Source: Chlorocebus sabaeus (lineage: Eukaryota; Chordata; Mammalia; Primates; Cercopithecidae). Taken from it: 64,000 nt of DNA. This document shows positions 10,701 through 22,652 of this stretch, piece after piece. Made by a program: the position numbers and the translations under genes. The stretch is from assembly GCF_047675955.1 (NCBI RefSeq), contig NC_132910.1, positions 94,700,923 to 94,764,922 of the forward strand, written 5' to 3'. Under the pieces are notes generated by a model, which ran no database searches, had not been told where the DNA came from, and saw only the letters and a list, made by a program, of their open reading frames with translations. Every line of letters begins with the position of its first letter. The first letter of the stretch is position 1.

Positions 10701-12949
10701 TCAGTCGGGAGTGTCAGTAGGGTGTACCATAGGTTCTGGTCATCAGAGTCCTGGTCAATGTATCGGAGGAATTTCTTCTGGAAGTGAGTGAGTTGGTATT
10801 CTTGTACAGTCATTTCTAATGTAGTTCCTGGATACAGCTGTGGACTCAGTATATCCGCTGGCTGGACCTTGATGGTGAAAATGTGCTGGTTGGAGAGATT
10901 GGGTGGGTCATGGTCATCCTGCACATGGAAAGCCAGCTGGACCATTACAGTTTGAGAGCTGTGTGGTCCAAGATAGCGGTAGAAGAGTCTCCCTTCCATT
11001 ATGTCTCTCTGTAGCCACTCAGTCACCACTTTCTCATAAAGCCGTTCCTTTTCCATGTAGTGCCAGTCCCCACCTTCAGTGGAGAGAGGTAGTTCAGCCT
11101 GCCGCAGCAACATGTCCCCCAGGTAGTGGCCTGAGTGGGAGGAACCAGGGGCCAGCTCCCACTGTGGCTCTTCCTTATTTCCTTCTAGGAGCTGGTTCTC
11201 TAGCACAAAGTGGATGGTTGAGTCCTCAGAGTCGATATCAGTAGCACTCAGTACAAAGGGAGTGATCTGGACCACCTGCCCTTCCGTCAGTGAGAGTCCT
11301 GTGTTAGTATTGACCATTGGTGGTTCATCATCCACAGGTAAGATGGTGACGGGAAAGAGAAATTCCACTTGGTGGTGTCCGTCCTCCATCCGGAAGATGA
11401 TGTTGTCACTGTAGGTGTTGCTGCCATCATGCTGATACACCACTCGCCTTGCTGCCAGGTCCGCCGGTGTGAAATACTTGCACCCAGCAGGTGCCCCAAA
11501 CACCACCAGCTGCCCATGTCTCAAGCCCCTGACTGCAGCCATTTTCACCTCTTCCAGGTTATCTTTATCACTGATAGGAACGCTGTGGGTGCTGGACAAG
11601 GGCCTTGACTGACCTTCAAAAAGCACAAGTCCCCTGTTATGGCTAGCCACTGGGACCAGAGTATTCATGGATTTCACTGTCACCATGAAGGCAAAGGGGT
11701 CTGAGGCGGCGCCATCTCCGTCCACCACCTCCAGTTCCAGCTGAAAGAGGCGCTCTCCATGGGAGTTCTCTGTAGGGGGCTGATAGGCAATCTTCAGCTC
11801 CCGCAGCTCCTGCTGGGTAAAGAAGGAGACTGGAAGGCCTAGAGGGTCGTCGGTGCTGACCACGTAGCCCTGCTGCCCCGGATGCCCTGGTGCGGGAGTG
11901 GGGGCGTTGAGAATGTTGAACACCAGGTCGCCAGGGTCTGACTCGACGTCCTCCGCGGCTAGTGCGTCAGGTGTCAGGGCTGTCAGCACAAATGGATCCA
12001 CCTCCATCATCATCGTGGCCATGAAGCTGGGTCTGGGCGGTGTGTTCTTGGCTCCCCCGAGGATCCTCACCAGCAGCTGGAAGTGCTCGCGGACCAGCAC
12101 ACCCGTGGACCCAGCGTCCTGGCCCTTAGGCCCCAGCAGCTCCACCATCATTGGCAAGTAGTCCCGGTTGGGCGAGGAGGCAGCGGTGTGCTGATAGCGC
12201 ACCCCAGCCCGGAGGAAAGCTTCACAGTCTATGCGCTTGCCCCTGGGGAGAGGGGCCCCCACCGCGTCCACTAAGTGCCCGTACTTGGGTAGGGGGCCGT
12301 CCTCGTGAGGAAGTGGGGTGAGCTGGCACCTGCGGGTGACCGTGGCTCTGGACTTCAGGGAGGCGAAGTCCAGCACTCTCCTGTCGATGGCGCGGCTCCA
12401 GCCCTGCAGCTTCTCCACTACCAAAGGCCTGTTGCGCGTCACCAGCTGCAGCTGGGTAAAGACCACGTCCACCGCCAGCGTGAAGGGCAGCACCAGCGTG
12501 TGAGTCGGGGCGTCGTAGCGCAGCTGCAGCAGCACCCGGGCGCGTCCGGGGCTGTGGGAGCCGAAGTGAGTGTACTGGACCTGGCGGGGCCCGAAGGCAC
12601 AGGGGAAGCGGCGCGGGGAGAGCGCGCCCTTGAGCAGAGGCAGGGCGTCCAGTACCGTGACTTCGCACCGGTCCCCCGGCTGCACTCCAATCACCAGGTC
12701 CCGGAGCGGGTCGAGCCAAAGGGAACGACCCAAGGGCACACGGAGTCCAGGGTTGGCAATCAGCACGCTAGGGCCGTCGGGGCGAGTGCCTTCAAGCGCA
12801 CCCCAGGCGTGCAGGTAAAGCGCCGGGTCGGGCTCGGTCCCAAGCGAGGATGCCAGTCCCTGCAGCGCAGGGCGACTCAAGAGCAGGCAGGCGAGCGCCA
12901 CAAGGAGCTGGCTGGGCGTCCCAGTCGGGTGCCGAGAAGCCCCCGCCAT
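7765..12949 (-). CDS. FREM3: FREM3 coding exon 1 (CSPG-repeat extracellular matrix protein)
   Basis: FREM3 belongs to the FRAS1/FREM family of secreted or basement-membrane proteins that join epithelium to underlying mesenchyme. This exon encodes 1728 codons plus one nucleotide with no internal stop. Residues 1 to about 31 are a signal peptide (MAGASRHPTG, then a Leu/Ala-rich core). About 32-300 is the N-terminal region containing NPGLRVPLGR. From about 305 onward is an array of CSPG (NG2-like) repeats, recognised by recurring motifs such as FTQADIINGSVSYQHG, FTQDEIDRGLICYIHTG and FTKQDLNKNLISYKHDGSE. Many N-glycosylation sequons are visible (NLS, NGS, NLT, NFT, NQS). The start chosen is the first in-frame ATG; it has a strong context (G at -3, G at +4), and the frame is open upstream only through non-ATG codons. 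The exon ends at ACACAAG followed by GTTAGT, a usable donor. FREM2 was considered, but the N-terminus matches FREM3 as I recall it. The family's Calx-beta domains must lie in exons beyond the window. Confidence 0.95.
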
Positions 12950-13400
12950 GGCCACGGATGGCTCCTGGCGTTGGGATTCCCGGGGTGGGGGTGCCCTGTC
13001 CAAAGAGGGATCCACTGAGTCGCAGGTGCAGGCAGTGGAGGCGGTAGCTGCTGTCCAGTCGGTAGCGGACGCGCGGATCCAGCAAGAGCCAGCGGCTGCG
13101 CTTCTGCTGCTGCAGGTAACGGCAGCAGGGGAAGGGGCTCTGCCCACCTCCTGCTCTGCCCGGGTCCCAAGTCTGCCTCTGCTGGTTTCTGGGGCCGCCC
13201 AGATACGCGCCCAGCGCGGCGAGACTTAGCGGGGGTGCAGCGCTCTTCCCTCCGCTCCTGGGTGCTTCACCCCGCCTACCTTACACACCTTCGCGCCCGG
13301 AGCCGTGGTCGCCGCGCTGCTGCCCACGCTGCCAGACTCCGACCAGCTCGTTTGGATACTCTCTTCCCCAGGTGCCACAAAGGAATTTTCCCCCCTCAGG
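12950..13400 (-). promoter_or_regulatory. FREM3: FREM3 5' UTR and promoter, part of a CpG-rich zone (about 11900-13400)
   Basis: Sequence immediately upstream of the FREM3 start codon is GC-rich with many CpG dinucleotides, in sharp contrast to the AT-rich flanks. The CpG density continues into the first 350 or so codons of exon 1, giving a zone of roughly 1.4 kb typical of a CpG-island promoter. No TATA box stands out. The transcription start cannot be placed from sequence alone. Confidence 0.65.
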
Positions 13401-15005
13401 GTTGGGAGAGAGACGGTGACTGTACTCGGGTCAGTCCTGCGTCTGTGAGACTGCGCTCCTGCTGTCCGTTCATCCAGGGAATGGTGTTTCTGAAAAGGGG
13501 GAGAGACACCATTCCTCTTCCTTACCGCTGACAGGAGTGTATTTTCTAGCCAAAACCTGAGTCTCACTTTGGACATAAAAGAAACTGGTGGGAGCTATTT
13601 TGCAAATAGGATTTTCTAGCTGTCTGTCTGATGAAGCAGCTTATTCAGGATCTTGTAATTCGGTGCTTCCAAACAACCCTGACATTTTTCTTCTGCTCAG
13701 GTTTTGAAAAAGAAAATCAGCACCCAAACTTGAATAGCTTGTTATCTGTTTTTTTTTTTTTTTTTTTTTTGGTCATTGGGTCTCACATAACACAATCAGG
13801 TGTGCGGCTCGGCTTCCTTCCGTTTTCTTAGAATGTGATTTCCATATCTGATCAACAGTGACTTGCCTGTTAGTTTATTAGACATGCTGTTTTCTAATTA
13901 CTTTCTTCGTAGACAGTAGCCAGAGGGGAGGATGTCGAAGGAAACAGTAGCAGAGAAAACACTTAACACAGGTACTTGGATCAATTTCTGTGGCTAAATC
14001 TATTTAACACCTGGAATCAGGCTCTTCATGGCTCTCAGATGAAGATGACCATGAATGTAGTGTTAGGTACTTAACAAAATCCTATAAACTTTTTAAGTTT
14101 CAAAATAGCCAATTTAGTTACAGTGCAGAGTAATCTTTTTCTATAAATAAAGTAGTAATAATAGTAACGTGCTTCCTTATAAAATTAATGTGAATGTGAG
14201 AGACCTTTTGATGACAGTAAAAATAGATGCCTACAAACTATATTGATAGAAATGGCTTCAAGGGGGACTAGAACTCTTTAAATGTCATCCCCAAGTTATT
14301 CTTTTAGTTTTTTACAGTGTTACAAATGCCTGTTTTATTCACTGCAGCAACAGCATCAGCTGATTTCCAGGGCAAGAATAATCTGCTAGTGACTTGAAAG
14401 ATTTAATTTTCTCTCTAAACATTTAAATTAATCATCCAGTGAAATGCTGTGTGTCTATACAATTCACTTTAGTTGAATGTTAGTGTGCCCCATTAGCACA
14501 CAGATTTGTTCATATAACAGAATTTTGAGATAATAAGTTTGAATCAATATGTGTTTAGCCTAATTATACCATATTCAGTGTATCTGGGAAAATAGTATTT
14601 TAAAATATATTTTTAATTGAAACACGGGTAAAATTTCATTATAAATGAGTCATTATATTATATTTTATAAAGCTGCTGCCTTGTCCAAAGGATGGGTTTT
14701 TATGGTAGAACTTTTATTAGTTTGCATATATTAAAGTTACCAGATGAATATTCCTATAAGAGTGCAGCTTTGGTTCTTTTTCAAGCACACTCACTCACTT
14801 TGGGACAAGTACCTTTTTTTCTGTACTATTTTCACTGGAAGTAGAGATGGATGTGGACAGCTGAGATAACAGAAAGCTAAGCTACTATATTTATATTTTT
14901 GTCCTCTGACCCTCCCTCTTAAGCATATATTCCCTTCTCCTCTTCTTCACCATTAAATGTCTTGAAAGGGTTTTTTGTTTCATTACTGTCTCCATTTCTT
15001 CACCT
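13401..15005. other. Unique intergenic DNA upstream of FREM3
   Basis: AT-rich sequence with a 26-nt T-run near 13751. I see no exon-like reading frame, RNA gene or clear repeat. If intergenic regulation of FREM3 exists nearby it could lie here, but nothing in the sequence proves it. Confidence 0.5.
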
Positions 15006-15009
15006 CTCA

Positions 15010-15415
15010 CTCATTGTCTCTTTAGGGCACTCCCAGTCTGGTTTCCACCTTAGACACACCCACAAAACTTTCGCTAAATGTGTTAGTGACTTCCGTCTGG
15101 CAAACTCCTGTAGCTATCTCTCATATTGTTAATGTTTCCACACCTTTCTGGTTTCTCTTCTACCTCCCGGTTTAAGTCTCATTTCTTCAGGAAGCACTTT
15201 TCATATGCTCTTCAAACCATGTTGCAAAATCTCTGTAATTATTTATTCATGTACAAGTCGATTAGTGTCTGTCTTCCCTGTTTGGCTTTAAGCTGTAGGA
15301 GAGCAGGGAGTATGTAATGTTCACCATTGATACTTAGTGCTTATGCCAAGTACTGGCACATAGCAGGTATGTAATAAGTATTTGTTGATTGAATGAATGA
15401 ATGAATAGAAAAATG
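15010..15415 (+). repeat. L2 LINE 3' end, plus strand
   Basis: Follows the L2 3' order: 'ttcaggaagcacttttca', 'gtctgtcttccctg', 'agctgtaggagagcagggag', 'tactggcacatagcaggta' and terminal (TGAA)n. Confidence 0.75.
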
Positions 15416-15750
15416 AAAGAGAGCCAGAAGTAGTGATCGACATACTATGCAGTCTAGGTGTCAGGCAGGAGAAACCAGTGCAAGTGTAGGATGACTTCTT
15501 TCTTCTTTCCTCAGAATATGCCAGTTCATTAGAGGTCAGTGGAAGCTCTGTTTAGAAAATTCAAATTTGATTTCTAGCCAAATATTTATATTACCAAAAT
15601 TTTCTTTTCACAGGGCAATTACACTATCCATATTGTACTTCAGTCTCTCATTAATCCAAATTTACTCTTTAAACCTGAGCTGCATCAAGTCTGTCATTAC
15701 GTGGGAAGGAAAGTGGGAACTACAAACAGTGTGCTATGACCAAGGTTTTC

Positions 15751-16065
15751 TTTTTTCTTTTCTTTTCTTTTTTCTTTTTTTTGAGACAGAGTCTTGCTCT
15801 GTCGCCCAGGCTGGAGTGCAGTGGTGCTATTTCAACTCACTGCAAGCTCCACCTCCTGGTTTCTCGCCATTCTCCTGCCTCAGCCTCCTGAGTAGCTGGG
15901 ACTATAGGGGCCTGCCACCACGCCTGGCTACTTTTTTGTATTTTTTTAGTAGAGACGGGGTTTCAACGTGTTAGCCAGGATGGTCTTGATCTCCTGACCT
16001 CATGATCCGTCCACCTCGGCCTCCCAAAGTGTTGGGATTACAGGCGTGAGCCACCGAGCCTGGCC
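15751..16065 (-). mobile_element. AluY-type element, minus strand
   Basis: Complete Alu with T-rich head and full dimer structure. The perfect target-site duplication CCAAGGTTTTC lies at 15740-15750 and 16066-16076. Confidence 0.95.
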
Positions 16066-16139
16066 CCAAGGTTTTCATAAGCCTTACATTATGTGATCAT
16101 TGTGAAAAACCCCTGCAAGCTGATTATGTGTCGTATTTC

Positions 16140-16265
16140 TAATTTATATGTAATAATAGATCCAACTTCATACAGCTATCATAAGAATTAAACAGATTAC
16201 TACACATAAAATGCTCTGAATAGTGCCTGGCACACAGTAAGCACTCAATAAATGTAAGTAATTAT
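16140..16265 (+). repeat. MIR SINE, plus strand
   Basis: 'aatagtgcctggcacacagt' and 'aagcactcaataaatgtaag' are the MIR 3' end. Confidence 0.7.
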
Positions 16266-16870
16266 TATAAATATAGATAAGAAATTGAGACTTACAGGAG
16301 TTAAGTAGAAAAATTTTACCTTGTGAATTAATTCCACTATAACTAAAAGTATGTCCTATTGGGAGGGACTTCTTACATACCCCTGTCACTTCAGGGCAAC
16401 TTTCCATCATGCTACACTTCATAAATAACTGGCTCTGCCCTGAAGTACTTAGAATAAATGGCATTAAATAGGTCATAGAAGGGAGACTATGTGTCCAAAT
16501 ATCCTGAGTGTGCTGTGGCAGAGAGAGTCCATTTTTAGAAAAGTCACATCCAGCTTTCAGAAGTTACTGGGAACAGGTAGGAAAAGTTCTCACCTCATGA
16601 ACCAGGAAGTGCTAGAACAGCAGTCCCCATTCCCTCAAACTAATGGAGCCAAGATCAGCTATCTAACCTGATCTTTGTGGAAGTTATTTTTTCTCTAGCA
16701 GCTGGAGAAACAAAAGATCTTAAACCCCACATGTCACACCATGAACGCCTTGAATCAGGTTGCTTGCAAATGTTTAGCATTAATGTACTTCAGTAAAGCC
16801 TATCTAGAGGCTTTGGTCTAATTGGGTCACCAGAAGGCTCTTAGAAGAACATGCTCCAGGAAGACTACAA
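16266..16870. other. Unique intergenic DNA
   Basis: Short frames at 16168-16476 (minus) and 16489-16671 (plus) have no family resemblance. I see nothing functional here. Confidence 0.5.
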
Positions 16871-16871
16871 G

Positions 16872-16914
16872 TAAAACAAAACAAAACAAAACAAAACAAA
16901 ACAAAACAAAACAT
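16872..16914. repeat. (AAAAC)n microsatellite
   Basis: About eight uninterrupted AAAAC units. Confidence 0.95.
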
Positions 16915-17394
16915 TAAAATAGCATCCAAACCATTTGTAACCTGTGGGGACTGCATCTTCAAGACAAGTTAACTGAAGTAAGTCACACAGCCTGTCAGTG
17001 ATGGAGCCACCTTTGCCTCCATTACATATAGACTCAGTGGGGCACCTTCATTTTCTGTGAGTGTCTCCCAACTTGAAGAGTGCAGTAGCTGTAGCTCCAC
17101 CTCACTAACTACATCTCAGGGCCATGTCTTTCTTGCATAAATCTGGGCTAGGTTCTCCGTGCCCTCTGGGATGGGCACTATTATTCTCTGTGCCTCTACA
17201 CATGATGGGATGTTGGTAAAGGCAGGCTCCATACAATGGAGCAAGGAGAAGCTCATCATACCCAATGGGAATAATCACTCAGCATATATCAAACAAGTGA
17301 TGCTGCATTCATTAACTTCTAAAACATTCTCAACCAACTACTAGTTATCCTATTTTGCTTGCCTTCAAAAAGGTGGTTGAAAGTCAAAGTACAG

Positions 17395-17704
17395 GCCGGG
17401 TGCGGTGGCTCATGCCTGTAACCCCAGCACTTTGAGAGGCCAAGGTGGGTGGATTACGAGGTCAGGAGATCGAGACCATCCTGGCTAACACGGTGAAACC
17501 CCGTCTCTACTGAAAATACAAAAAGTAGCCAGGCATGGTGGCAGGCGCCTCTAGTCCCAGCTACTCTGAAGGCAGAGGCAGGCAAATGGCTTTTACCCGG
17601 GAGGCGCAGCTTGCAGTGAGCCGAGATCGTGTGCCTCTGCACTCCAGCCTGGGTGACGGAGTGAGACTCCATCTCAAAAAAAAAATAAAAAAAATTAAAA
17701 AAAG
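17395..17704 (+). mobile_element. AluY/S element, plus strand
   Basis: Begins GGCCGGGTGCGGTGGCTCA and ends in an A-rich tail. An imperfect target-site duplication, GAAAGTCAAAGTACA before and GAAAGTCAAGTACA after, flanks it. Confidence 0.95.
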
Positions 17705-17719
17705 AAAGTCAAGTACATT

Positions 17720-18955
17720 GGTAATGTCAGAGCCATTTGAAAACTGAGTGGTGTAAAGAAAGAGGGAAGAGGGAAATGAATGTTTTGCCTGTTCTTCTGA
17801 GACATCAACTAGCATCTAGAAGAGAGCAGGTGTCAGTAGCTCTCTCATGCTGGAAAGAGCCATCCTTTAGGCTGTTGGCTACATGATCCCTGACTCTGAA
17901 AGTTCCTGTTCAGGCTGTCACTACTCAGAGAAAATGATGCACAGCAAGGCATTCAGAAGAAGGCAGCATGTATGAGGTAGGTGAAGACGGCTCTATCTTG
18001 CTCTGGGCCATCACAAAGAGCTGATTCAAATTCTCAATATTGGCTGGAAATAAGACCTTGAAAGAACAAAAGGGTTATTCAGCACTAAATTAAAACATGA
18101 TAATTGATCATCTTCCTTTAAATCATACAACATATAAAAGAAGTAACTTTTATTTCAAAGAAAAGCACTAGGAACAGGTGTAAAACAAGGATCAAAGCTA
18201 AAAGATTGGGTAGTTTTCTAATGTACTTGATATTCTTTGTTCTATTTATAGTACATACAAGTACAATGCCTATTTAAACAGATTTCTTTTTAAGTAGTTT
18301 CAAATTTTAGGAGAAAAAGCTCTGATGATGAAGAAGAGTGATACTACTTAATTGGCATTGGGTTTTTTTGAGAACTTTTAGTTGAATCTACTCTCAAATG
18401 ACTTAAAGATAACATTACTTTGCACATTATTTGGGGTCTCCATTAATTCAATTTGAATGAGTTAATGAAAGTCTGGCTTTTAGGCATAGTCCTATTTATT
18501 TGTCTACAGGTTTTGTCTGATGAAGAATTATGTAATTTTACTAGATCAGCTTTTGTCCATTCCATATTATAATCATGACTTTAGCACTGAAGTTGAAAGC
18601 TCAGATAAATTCTGAAAATGACTTGTTAGCATATTTGTCAGTTATATAAAATTACAATTACTTCTCAGTGTTTTTTTTTTTTTTTTTTTTTTTTTTTTGC
18701 ATATCCTCTCAGAGCATTCCATTGTAATGCTTCCCCTTTTGATCAATAGTAAAAGTTCAGAATATGGGTAGGAAATACATGACTATTGAAATATGATTCT
18801 ACCTTCATTAAATGTTTTCAAAGAGAATTGGTGTCTTCAGCAATATCTTACTATATGATTTTACATCATACAGTATGTTATTATTATGCCTACAAAATAT
18901 GACTAGTAGCTATTGAATGGATGTTCAAATATCATATAAATGTTATCATTTAAAC
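17720..18955. other. Unique AT-rich intergenic DNA
   Basis: Includes a 29-nt T-run at about 18670-18698. No exon, RNA gene or clear repeat was recognised. Confidence 0.5.
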
Positions 18956-18959
18956 TTTA

Positions 18960-19278
18960 ATATATTTTTGGAAGATGTTGGTTAAAGGGTACATGTTTCA
19001 GTTCTGCAGGTTTAATAAATTCTAGAGATCTAATGTATAACATGGTGCCTATAGTTAATAATACTGTACTGTACACTTGAAATTTACTAAGATCTTAAAT
19101 ATTCTTACCACACATATACACACAAAGTTAACTCTGTAAATTGATAAATAATTTAATTAGTTTAATTGTGGCAATTATTTCACAATGTCTTTGTATACCA
19201 AAGCATCATGTTATGCACTTTAAATGTAAAAAGCATTTATTTGTCAATTATATATCAATAAAGGTGGAAAAAACATTA
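18960..19278 (+). repeat. Ancient L1M-type 3' end, plus strand
   Basis: 'tctagagatctaatgtataa', 'tagttaataatactgtactg' and 'ttatatatcaataaaggtgg' follow the 3' UTR of old mammalian L1 elements. Confidence 0.65.
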
Positions 19279-19289
19279 ATATGCTTTTA

Positions 19290-20257
19290 TGTTAATTTTT
19301 TAGAAAATAATTTCAACTTTTATTATAGATTAAAGGGTACATGAGCAGGTTTGCTACGTGAGTATATTATGTGATGCTGAGGCTTGGGATCCCAATGATC
19401 CTGTCACTCAGGCATTGAGCATAGTAAAACAAAGTAAAACAACCACTTTGAAGAATCAACAGGTGGTCTTCAGCCCACATCCTTCTCCCTCTCTCCCCTG
19501 TCTAGTAGTCCCCAGTGTCTATTATTCCCATCTTTACACTCATGTGTAGTCAGTGTTTAGCTTCCACTTGTAAGTGAGACCATGTGATATTTGATTTTCT
19601 GTTACTGCGTTAGTTTGCTTAGGATAATGGCCTCCAACTGCATACATGTTGCTGCAAAAGACATAATTTCATTGTTTTTTTATAGCTGTATAGTATTCCA
19701 TGGTGTATATGTACCACATTTTCTTTATACAATCCAATGTTAATGGACACCTAGGTTGATTTCAAGTCTTTGCTATTGTGAATAGCACTGCAATGAGTGC
19801 AGGTGTCTTTCTGGTAGTATAAACTATTTTCCTTGGGGTATATACCCAGTAGTGGTATTGCTGGGTTGAATGGTAGTTCTGTTTTAAGTACTTTGAGAAA
19901 TCTCCAAACTGCTTTCCACAGTAGCTGAATGAGTTTGCACTCCCACTGACAGTGTATAAGTGCTCTCTTTCCTCTGCAGTTTTGCCAGAATCTGTTATTT
20001 TTTGACTTTTGAATAATTGCCTTTCTGATTGGTGTGAGATGGTATCTCATTGTGGTTTTAATTTGCATTTCTTTAATGTCTTTGATGATTAGTTATGTGG
20101 AGCATTTTTCATATGTTTCTTGGCTGCATGTACGTCTTCTTTTGAGAAATGTCTCTTCATATCCTTTGCCCATTTTTTTCATTGAACTTTGATTTTTTTT
20201 TTTTTTTTTGCTTGTTGATTTAAGTTCCTTATAGATTCTATATATTAGAACTGTGTC
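19290..20257 (-). mobile_element. Older L1, minus strand, 3' part (split by an Alu)
   Basis: 3' UTR, then ORF2 C-terminal sequence on the minus strand (LPFNPAIPLLGIYPKE and related motifs), with frameshifts. It continues at 20561 after the Alu. Confidence 0.9.
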
Positions 20258-20551
20258 GACCAGGCATGGTGGTTCACGCCTGTAATCCATGCACTTTGGG
20301 AAGACAAGGTAGGCAGACTACCTGAGGTCAGGAGTTTGAGACCAGCCTGGCCAACATGGTGAAACCCCGTCTCTACTAAAAATACAAAAATTAGCTGGGA
20401 GTGGTGGAACCTGTAATCCCAGCTACTCAGTAGGCTAAGGCAGGAGAATTGCTTGAACCCAGGAGAAGGAGGTTGCAGTGAGTCAAGATTGTGCCACTGA
20501 ACTCCAGCCTGGCCAACAGAACGAGACAAAAAACAAACAAACAAAAAACAA
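20258..20551 (+). mobile_element. AluS-type element, plus strand, inside an L1
   Basis: Full Alu with 'cctgaggtcaggagtttgag' and 'ggccaacatggtgaaacc'. The target-site duplication AACTGTGTC lies at 20249-20257 and 20552-20560. Confidence 0.95.
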
Positions 20552-20560
20552 AACTGTGTC

Positions 20561-21233
20561 AGATGTGATGCATAGTTTGCAGATATTTTCTCCCATTCTT
20601 TAGGCTTCTGTTAACTCTATTGGTAAGTTCTTTTGCTGTGCAGAAGCTCTTTAATTAGGTTCTACTTGTTAATTTTAGGTTCTACTTGTTAATTTTTTTT
20701 GTTGCAATTGTTTTTGGGAAGTTAGCCATAAATTATTTTCCAAAGCCTATGTTGAGAAGGGTATTTCCTAGGTTTTCTTCTAGGATTTTTGTAGTTGGAA
20801 GTGTTATATTTAAATCTTTTATCCATCTTGAGTCAATTTTTATATGTGGTGAGAGGTAGGGTCCAGTTTCTTCTGCATATGGCTAGACAGCTATCCCAGC
20901 ACCACTTATTGAATAGGGAGTCATTTCCTCAATGCTTATTTTTATTGATTTTGTCATAGATCAGATGTTTGTAGGTATGCAGGTTTACTTCTAGGTTTTC
21001 TATTCCGTTCAACTGGTCTATGTTTGTTTGTTTGTTTGTTTTAAACCAGTGTCATACTGTTTTGGCTGCTGTAGCCTTAGAGTGTAGTTTGAAGTCAGGC
21101 AATGTGATAGCTCCAGTTTTGTTATTTTTGTTTAGGATTGCTTTGGTTATTTGGGCTCTTTTTTGGTTCCAAATGAGTTTTAGAATATATTTTTCTAATT
21201 CTGTAAAATGTTCTGTGTTAATATTAAATGGTG
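20561..21233 (-). mobile_element. Older L1, minus strand, ORF2 part (continuation)
   Basis: Continues the element from 19290. The minus-strand frame at 21052-21233 reads FTELEKYILKLIWNQKRAQI, an L1 ORF2 signature. A 21-bp tandem duplication (GGTTCTACTTGTTAATTTT) is seen near 20658-20700. Confidence 0.88.
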
Positions 21234-21652
21234 TGGTATTAGTTTTCCAGGACTGCTGTAACAAGGCACTACAGTTTTAGGAGTGGCTTAAACCACAAAA
21301 ATCTATTGTCTCATGGTTCTGGAGGCTGGAAGTCCAGAATGAAGATATTGAGAGGTGGCTCCTTCTGAGGACTGTTGGGGAAAGAATCTCTTCCAGGTCT
21401 TTCTTTTTGACTTTTAGATAGTGGCTCTTTCTATGTCTCTTCACATTGTCTTTCCTCTATCTGTGTTTCTGTGTCTAAATTTCACCTTTTCCTAAGGGCC
21501 CCAGTAATACTGGATTAGGGCACACTTTAGTAACCTCATTTGAACTTGATTATCTCTGTAAAGACCCTGTCTCTAAATAAGGTCTCATTCTCAAGTACTT
21601 GGGGTTAGGACTTCAACATATGAATTTTAGGAGATGTAATTTAACCCATAGA
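21234..21652 (-). mobile_element. MLT1-type MaLR LTR, minus strand
   Basis: 'ttttccaggactgctgtaac', 'ggcttaaaccacaaaaatct', 'tctggaggctggaagtcc' and 'aaataaggtctcattct' match the reverse complement of MLT1 LTRs. It is a solitary, diverged LTR. Confidence 0.75.
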
Positions 21653-22652
21653 GCTCTCACACTACCTCTGAAACTCGTGCCCTCTTCACATGACAAATAC
21701 ATTCACCTTATCCCAACCATTCTGGCATCAACTCTAAGTCCCAAATATCATCTAAATATCATCTTCATCAATTATGGATGAGATATGGAGAATGACTCAC
21801 CCTGGGGAAAAATCCTCTGCAGTTATGAACCTGTAAAACCAGACAAGTTGATCTGCTTCCAAAATACAACAGTGGGACAGTCTTAGGGTAGAAATGTCCA
21901 TTCCGAAAGGGTGAAATCAAATGGAAAAACTGGGTTATGGGTCCTAGGCAAGTCTGAAGCCTGGTAGAGCAAATTCCATTAGATTTGGAAGTTTGAGAAT
22001 CCTCTTTGGCTGGATGCTATGTCTACTCCATTCTCCAGGCCCACCTGAGTGGCAACTCTGCCCCTCAGCCCTGCTTGGATATGTGGTAATATTCTTAACT
22101 AGTTATAGCTATCAAGAATGTTACCATGATAGGAAAATTTTTGCCAGGCCAGTTTTAGGGAGGGGAAAAAACATCTAATTTGAATTCTACCTGATTAATA
22201 AGGGGCTGGTTTGTTCAACTTTAGAGTCAAGGCAGTGCTTAATGAGAATTCATATTTAGGTGGTAAGGTAGGAAATGAACTTTGGAAACTTTTATATGTG
22301 AGAGCAAAGTATCACTTTATTATTAGATTCTTTCCAGAAATAATGATAATAAAAACTATCAATGATATGCCATATAGTCACACCTATTTTCATAATAATT
22401 TATTTATATAGACCCAAATTATTAAGCAATATCAAACTGACCTATGGAAAATACTGAGATTATAGCTATATATATTTTCCTCGGATATGATTAAAAACTG
22501 TAATTTTCTGATTTAAACTGATCCAAGGATGTGGTGGAAAGGGTGTCATATAAATGTCGCTTCAGTAATTGACCTATTGTTTTTGAAATGCCATCCAGGG
22601 TAACTGCAAGGAGATTTTAACTCTTATGTTTAGAATGTTTTAAAAACAGTGC
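21653..22652. other. Unique intergenic DNA
   Basis: No exon or recognisable repeat. The short open frames are random. Confidence 0.5.

Noticed and set aside
12222..12719. 165-codon minus-strand frame within FREM3 exon 1
   Set aside because: Alternative frame of the same GC-rich exon, low complexity Pro/Ala/Gly; the long FREM3 frame explains the sequence.
12305..13018. 237-codon plus-strand open frame over the FREM3 start
   Set aside because: It is the antisense shadow of the GC-rich FREM3 exon; composition alone keeps it open, and it has no domain or splice context.
12950..13147. 66-residue N-terminal extension of FREM3
   Set aside because: The upstream in-frame codons contain no ATG (the apparent start at 13147 is GTG), and the signal peptide begins at the ATG at 12949.
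20245..20544. 99-codon minus frame ending in Alu
   Set aside because: Typical Alu antisense translation, as are the frames at 15567-15974, 45771-46119 and 56421-56655.
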